NCBI GenBank assembly: GCA_020086605.1
Contig: JACBWW010000015.1
Span: forward strand, 22,495,225-22,559,224
Length of the DNA: 64,000 bases
Origin: Lanius collurio
Taxonomy: Eukaryota > Chordata > Aves > Passeriformes > Laniidae
Direction of reading: 5' to 3'
Shown: piece by piece, positions 57,351 to 64,000 of the stretch
How positions within the stretch are numbered: the first letter of the stretch is position 1
How the letters are laid out: every line of letters starts with the position of its first letter
Notes under the pieces: model-generated
What the model was told of the DNA's origin: nothing
The model's database searches: none
What the model saw: the letters and a program-made list of their open reading frames with translations, nothing else
Translations under genes and position numbers: made by a program

Positions 57351-60300
57351 CAGGATAAATACATTGTTTTCTGTAATTGCAATATATGGTTGACTTGTAT
57401 TCTTCAAAGAGAAAAGGAATTGTATGTCTGACTTCTTCTAAATCCACCTGCTGTGTTTATGAGAAAAAATAGCAAAGTGCTCCATGCAAAGCTCTTGCTT
57501 TAGCTGGCACTACATTGGCATTTCAATAGTGTAGATTCTATATTGTATATTTCTTTTTAATATCTATTATAGGATGATTTCTGTGGTAAAAAATAATGTG
57601 TACTATAAAAATACGGGAATCTTACTTTTAAAAACATTTATCAATGATAGTATTTTAGTAGCTTTCAGCCTCCAAAAGTTTTTTATGTGAGTATTGACAA
57701 GGGGATTAATTCCCTGCTCTGGATTTCTGTTCTGGTTTTTCCAAGGTGTCATTAATGAAAACTTCTTTACATGACATTCATTGCTGGTTTACAGGATTTG
57801 TTCAGGGTATTCAGTATGCAAATAATGTCAATAATGGTAGAAATTTTGATTATAAATAAAGTGCGTAACTACTCAGCTTTTTCTTTTTGCTTAACTACAC
57901 TTGCTAGAAGCAGTAGAAAAACAACAGTTAATGATATTACCCACCATGAACAGCCAGATTAGACAATCCACTAATGTAGAGAATGGAAAATGGAAGACAT
58001 ACAGAAGAAAGCAGACGAGCATAGGATTCATCCTAAAGGGACTGTTTCAGTTCAGAGATCTCTGTTCCTTGAACATAGCCTAGATAAAAGAAGAAAGAAG
58101 GACCTCTGCACTTCTTTCTTCTCTCCCTTTAATGTGCACAGTGGCAGTAGCATGACCTTTCCTTTGATAGTATAAAAGACAGGAGGAAATTCTAATAGCT
58201 TACCCACAGTATTTGATATCAGTAAAAAACAAGGACTGTTTTAATTTCTAGTCCAACTTATCCCCCTTCCCAAAACAACACACAACAAAACAAATGAAAA
58301 AGAAAACCCTTCCAAAGTGATTATACCTTACTGGGAGTGTTTTCACCTATTGTTTAGGCAAGGACAGCAGGGACTCCTCTACCCATCCCAGGCTCATTAC
58401 TGTGTCTCCAGTGCCTGAGCTTGTCATGACCATTTCTTGTAGCCAACTGCGCTCACTCCAATCAGATAAAAGACAGGGGAGACCCAGAAGACCTTCCCCT
58501 CCTTGCTTAGCTCTTCACTGTAAGTAGCCACCTCTCAGATAAAGGCACAGCAGGGCTTTCCTTCACCTGCACTTTCCATTACTGCAGATCAGCATTTTCT
58601 TAAGATGGAAAGACCATTATATAGAAAAACAGTTAAGCTGCTGGCACTGTCAGTACCAGCCACTCAGTTTTGAACTCCAGCACTTCCTCTAAAATGCTAA
58701 GCCTCCGCCAAAAAGGCAGCTCTCAATTTCCTACTTACTACCATTCCTGAGAGGACCTTTCAATTGCTTATAGGAGCACGAGCCCTGTGTTCTCCCTGTA
58801 CAAAACCAGAAAAAGAAACACAACAGAATTGCCAGAGCTGTGCTAAAGGACCAGTTTCTTCCAATTTTTTACTTGCTCTATAGCAAGCTCTTGCCATGCT
58901 ACTCAAGAGGAAAGGAAGAGGAAGAATTGAAAGGGACCTTTCCATGGAAGTGCTGGACTTCATTCCTCACTCTGTAGCCATTAGAAACACATTAGAGACA
59001 CATTAGAGACTGAGCAAAACACCTCCATTTTTAAAGCACTCCAGCCTGAATCACCAAGTAAATATTTCAAATGCTCTTTACACTTTAGAAAATCAATTTC
59101 AGATGCTAGGCTAATGAGACATTCCTCTGGGAGTTTGTTAAAATGCTAGAAAAGTTCCTAAATTACAGCGTTGACTTCACCCTGCTAAAGCAGCTATTCA
59201 AAAACAACAAATGATTGTGCTGTCCTCTGGCCAGAAGAAACAATTAGAGGTGCATTTGGACTACCTACAAAGTTTTGTCTGTAGAGTTTAAACAGGCTTT
59301 TTCCTGACTGTTCCAAATACTGTTTAGGTATCTGAAATGATAAAGGCTGTATATCAGCAAATTGCCTCATTTGAAGAACAAACCTTTAAAACTGCATGAG
59401 TAAAAGGTGTCAGGTGAGTTATCACGAGACTAATTATATTTCCTGTTTGTATCATTCAAACACCTGAAAGTGAAATGTAAGACAAGGACACTTTGCTAGT
59501 GAGTAAATCAGTTTTGGCATTAATCTTGGTCTAGTTTCTTCTGCATGACAAAAAATTGTGATGCAGATCGGTAAGTTACACAGCTTATTCAGTGGGAGAG
59601 GCAGCTGAGGGGCTTGTCTTTGATGGGTTTGGATACAGTCCAGTTTGAAATGTCTCAAGCAAATGTCATTTAAGATCAACCTACCTTCCACACCTTCAAT
59701 TACTCTTGAAAACAGAAGCCTGCTCCTGCATTTCACAACATTTAACAGCTTGGTCATTTTACTGTGCTGAACTAAGCTAAGTGGCTAAAATCCATAGCAA
59801 AAGGATCCTTTCCCAAATATTTGAACTGCAAAGAGGTGAAGCTGTGGCAGCCACCGAGGAGTGAAGAGACTTGGCCATCTTTAGAGATCAAGTAATTAGC
59901 AGGCATAGTTGTTTAGATTATTGAGCCCTACAATAAATGCAAGAGGTCATCAAATACCTTCAATGTCTCTTTTCTCTATTTTACTATTAAACCCCCCTGT
60001 TTTCATGCTAACAGAAGTTTTGAATTTTGCTTGAAAATAAATTTTAACCTCTGGTTTTATATAAGTCTGAAAGACAGGTGTTGTAAATGGAAACATCAGC
60101 AGACCCTGAAATGCAGCAAACCTATAATGTATTTCTAATGACTTCATCTTGGCTAAAGCAAGGTATTGCCAGTCAACAGAGGGTAAAATTTCATTCTGCT
60201 ATTTATTAAATATGAATTTTAAAAAATGAGTTTTTTGCTCAATGGTGTAAAATGAAAGTGCAGAATTTTAAAGTTCACAAATCTCACGTGGATTTCCTCT

Positions 60301-61429
60301 CAATTCAGGCGTTATATTGGTGTTTGGAAATAAGAGCCTTTCTGTGAAATTTCCATGAAAATCCAATTTACCTACTTTATAATTTTAAAGGCTTTAACTA
60401 TAGTGCATGGTTTGTATTCTCTGTAGCCTTGAAACTGATTTGGTGTTTTCCTAAGCTTTGTTGAATAGTTTGTGACCTTCCTCCTCTCCTCCAAATGCCT
60501 CTCTTTAAAATATTAATACTTAGAAGTCAAGAAACAAAAAAGAAAAACATGTATTTCTAACAAAGATATGAAGACAGTAGATCATAGCTCTTAAGATGAG
60601 AAAAAATTATCCTGGGAACAGCTTTAGAACATATTCAAAAATAATTAAAAAAAGGAACTAAATGAGGAAATGTACTTTCTCTTATAACAAATTACTTCCC
60701 AAGACTATAGTCCTTTCTGTAAATATGGATGAACAAAAATCAAGACTTATAAAATGTTCTACTCCTGAAAGATGCCACTGAAATTTCCATTAAAAATACA
60801 CTCCTTGTACCCAGAAGGGAGATTTAAAACCCTAGAAGCATTGTGATCAAATTTTACCTCTCAAAAAATAAGACAGCTACTCAACAATCCATTTAACCTG
60901 ATCATAACACCAGTTATGCAGTACAAAGCCACATGCACCCTAGCAGTATTTCCAAATGCTACTTCCATCCATTTCAGGTTATACATCTGCACAATATATT
61001 ATGAACAAATATGAGCTGGACCTGAATGGAAATCAGAAGAAGCACAACTCCATTTTAATATAAAGTTTCCTGTCAGCAGAGATAATTAAGTGATGTTCAG
61101 CATTATAACACCTGAACTTGGCTCGTTTCCTACCCCACTCCAACTATGGATAAAGAAAGTTCATGTCTGCCCAGAATGTACTCCATGAGCACAACCCGTT
61201 GGAAATTCATCTCTTACCAACTTCCCACCCCAAAGATGAAGGCAAATCTTTTACCTGCACTGCAAAAATTGGTCTGAGTGCGTGAACTTACAGGTTTATG
61301 AGAATGTGCTAGCTGTAATATGTTCTCTCTAGTGAAATACCAGGACAATTTAATTTTACTTTCTCATTTCACCCATATCCTAGCATCTTGATATTGCTAT
61401 TGTTACGGACTTATGATTTTATGCCTGCA

Positions 61430-61474
61430 TATTATTATTGTTATTATTCTCATTGTTATTGTTATTATTATATT
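61430..61474. repeat. (TTA/TTG) trinucleotide microsatellite
   Basis: ATTATTATTGTTATTATTCT is followed by CATTGTTATTGTTATTATTA. It is an imperfect trinucleotide repeat of about 45 bp in intronic sequence. Confidence 0.9.
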
Positions 61475-63288
61475 ACATTTATAGTCATAGTTATATTTTA
61501 GCATCTTGAGAAGAAAATGCTTCAGAAGTTTTTTTCCTGCACTTTAAATTCCAAAAGAAACTTTCAAACACTGGCTTTTCATTGTAGTTCATTAAAATTC
61601 AGAGGTCTCAAGAATTATCTCTAAGTTGAAAATTTTGTATTCTTTATACACACTTAAACATGAAACGGAAATCAGATATTCTGAATGAGTAATTTATAAT
61701 GCAGAGAGCTGAACTGGCCCATTATTATTTGAGGACCATCTTTTGTCTCTCCAGTCGCTGCCATCTCTTCTACTGGTCAAACAGCAGAAGTCTGAACTTC
61801 TGTCCTTCTGACTTGAGAGCTGTTAACCCTTGGATTTCATACCTACATTACATGGTTATGTTAATATAATATATATGTATAATATATTTGAAACAATTAG
61901 ATACACCAAAAACCCACATGAATATATTTAAGAGATACCTATGGATATTTTATGGGCATCAGAATATTGTACCATAAAGCTAACATTTTTAAAAGGGTGT
62001 AGTTACAGCAATATTTAAGTACACACTTGAACACTAACCCACCTGCTGGGATTCCAAAAGGTATACATCATATAAATTTCTCCTGAGGAAAAAATGTGGA
62101 TTAAAAATCAAAGGGAATTTTACTTGTTTAATCTCCCTACATGTCAGTGACAGATATTCAGGCCCTAGTATAGATTTAATAACAGCTTTAATGTTCAATA
62201 TGCTTAAGAATTTAAACTGAATGTTGGCATGCATCTCAAGTCATTCTGCTTTCAGATTCTGGAACTAGATGATTTAGTCCAATCTGTATGAATAGCTTAA
62301 TGGAGTATTTCCATTTTATAATGTCAGGAGCCAACCTGATCTAAATTTAGATTCAAAGTTTAATTCCTTGTCTGCATTGTAGAGTAGCAGTTACCTTAAG
62401 GTCTGATAACACTGACACTGGAAAACCCATTGCCCTCTGTGTCAAATATAGTAGTACTCCTCTGAGCAGGAATATAGTTTGTCCTTTTTTTGGTTCTGAA
62501 ATGAATAGCATGACCTGTCTTGATTTTCCTATTGCCATGTAAAAGCTTGTTGAATTAATTGTGTCTGACATTTTCTAATGAGTCTTTTCTTAAAGCTCTA
62601 AATCTTTTCTAAACCAATTACAAATAACCTACATACAATCATATGAATGAGACGTGTGACAGAGGTCTTCATAATTTCCAACTGTGAAGAACAGATTCTT
62701 CTAAGAACCCCAAGAACTTACTGATAAATTCCCAATTTCAGTGGTAATTTGATGCCTCATTTTCGTCCATACATTAACTTTGATGTCGAATTTCACTTTG
62801 AGTCTCCATACTTTTCCTGTACAACTTGAACCAATCATAATATTTGTGACTTTCTCCCACAAGACATTACTCAGCAGCAGACCTGATCTCAGGGACACAC
62901 ACTTCAGTACTTCCTAAAGTGTCCTGTCTGACACTGAGCAAATTTTAATTATGTAGCAGTACAGTTATATGAAGGGCAAAGAACAATTATTAGAATGCCA
63001 ATAAACTCAGATACAAACTAGTACTAATCTATATTAATCAAAACAGACACCATTTTACATTTGCTTACAATTTAGACTGTATATGTTTGTACTTGATATC
63101 TCAGCATAAAAAAGAAACAAGAGCTGCAAGAACTTAGTGACAAGAAATGTGTTTCAGCAAAGAAAACTGCAGGAATGTATATATGAAATATCACATACAG
63201 CCTGAGACCTGCAAGAGTAACCACCTCCATAAGTATTTCAAACAGAGTTACGTACAAAACTCTCTTTGATATTATGCCAGACTCATTT

Positions 63289-63356
63289 AAAAAAAAAAAA
63301 AAACAAACCAAACCAACAAAAAAAACCAGAAAACCAGAAAACCTGCAACAAAAAAC
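63289..63356. repeat. A15 run followed by A/C-rich low-complexity sequence
   Basis: A poly(A) run at 63289-63303 leads into CAAACCAAACCAACAAAAAA and two direct AAACCAG units. It resembles a decayed poly(A) tail, but no retroelement body is identifiable to its left. Confidence 0.82.
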
Positions 63357-64000
63357 TTCTGGAAGTTCGAGAAGATATTTTCATTTAATTTTTCCCCAAA
63401 TCTACTCTGGGGGCAGCTAAAAAAACAAAACCTGAAAGTCTCAGCTCTTCAGTTGTATTATATTTGTCTAATACAAGATAATGGGCACAATTTACTGTTG
63501 TAATCGTGGGGTCTTTTTTACTGGTTCAATTAGCAAGACAAGGTAATTTGATACAATTCTGAGCTAACACATTTGAAACAATTGGAATGGAATGTTTGCT
63601 GCTTTTAAAATGAACTTCTGATTTTCTAAGTAGCTATGTTACTTGTTCTTGCTCCCTTTTTACTGTCTTGTCCCCATTGCCTCCAAAATCAGTTTCTGTA
63701 ATACAGCAAGAAATGCTACAGCAGCAATGCAAAACACTGGATTTCTTAGTTAAAATACCAGTGCTGGTGAACTGCTTTGAAAATGTAAAAAACTGTGGAT
63801 ATAGAAAGTAATTTTAGTAAAAATAATGAAAGGGCAAGGAATATTGCCAGTAGGTAAAAAAGATATTTTCTTATTGTGAACCCAGTTGTTTCAAAAGAGA
63901 CAGACATTGTGAAATCACTATGTAAAATGAAAACCTTTGTCAAGCTTGTGCTTAGACCTGCACAAATAACAAAACCCAGTTCAAGTGTCACAGGACTCAA

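Larger units (their letters stand above)
31886..64000 (-). other. GRID2: GRID2 intron upstream of the residue-246 exon (partial, at least 32 kb)
   Basis: No preceding coding exon was recognised; the expected minus-strand coding for MNPATAKSFITE was looked for without success. The intron carries the nested inverted repeats at 36381-36645, several tandem duplications, long A or T tracts, and A/C-rich blocks, listed separately. Among the longest open frames, the 141-codon minus frame at 35619-36044, the 119-codon plus frame at 53542-53901 and the 106-codon plus frame at 43215-43535 have no recognisable domain and no exon borders, and I treat them as chance. A missed short exon cannot be excluded. 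Confidence 0.75.

Overview
The window is AT-rich vertebrate nuclear DNA, most likely from a bird. It holds four coding exons of one large gene on the minus strand, separated by long introns. The gene is recognised as GRID2, which encodes the glutamate receptor delta-2 subunit (GluD2). The bird assignment rests on a 3'-truncated-type CR1 LINE at 2103-2618, whose sequence resembles avian CR1 copies, on exon sequences a few residues away from the mammalian protein as I remember it, and on the scarcity of SINEs. There is no operon, RNA gene, CRISPR array or complete mobile element.

Layout, in transcription order (right to left): 31886-64000 is upstream intron. Exon 31832-31885 follows (54 bp, residues about 246-263), then intron 24038-31831, exon 23864-24037 (174 bp, about 264-321), intron 18815-23863, exon 18653-18814 (162 bp, about 322-375), intron 10863-18652, exon 10743-10862 (120 bp, about 376-415), and at least 10.7 kb of downstream intron. 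All four exons have AG/GT borders, are multiples of three and are phase 0 at both ends. They join into 170 uninterrupted codons. Together they encode the C-terminal part of the extracellular amino-terminal domain, including one likely intradomain disulfide pair, an N-glycosylation sequon and an arginine reported at the cerebellin-1 interface. The exons encoding the start of the domain, the ligand-binding domain, the channel and the tail lie outside the window or were not found.

The most unusual sequence is in the upstream intron at 36381-36645. Two overlapping, perfect long inverted repeats (arms of 85 bp and 75 bp) share sequence and look like the product of one recent fold-back template-switch event. 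Removing 36466-36613 would leave a simple precursor with a 10-bp inverted repeat at the switch point. The resulting pre-mRNA hairpin would have an 85-bp perfect stem.

Other content is ordinary intronic sequence: a CR1 copy with an internal deletion beside a second CR1 3' remnant, short tandem duplications, homopolymer runs, and repeated A/C-rich (or T/G-rich) low-complexity blocks, one of which gives the sense strand G-quadruplex potential. I found no convincing sign of a previously undescribed gene system.
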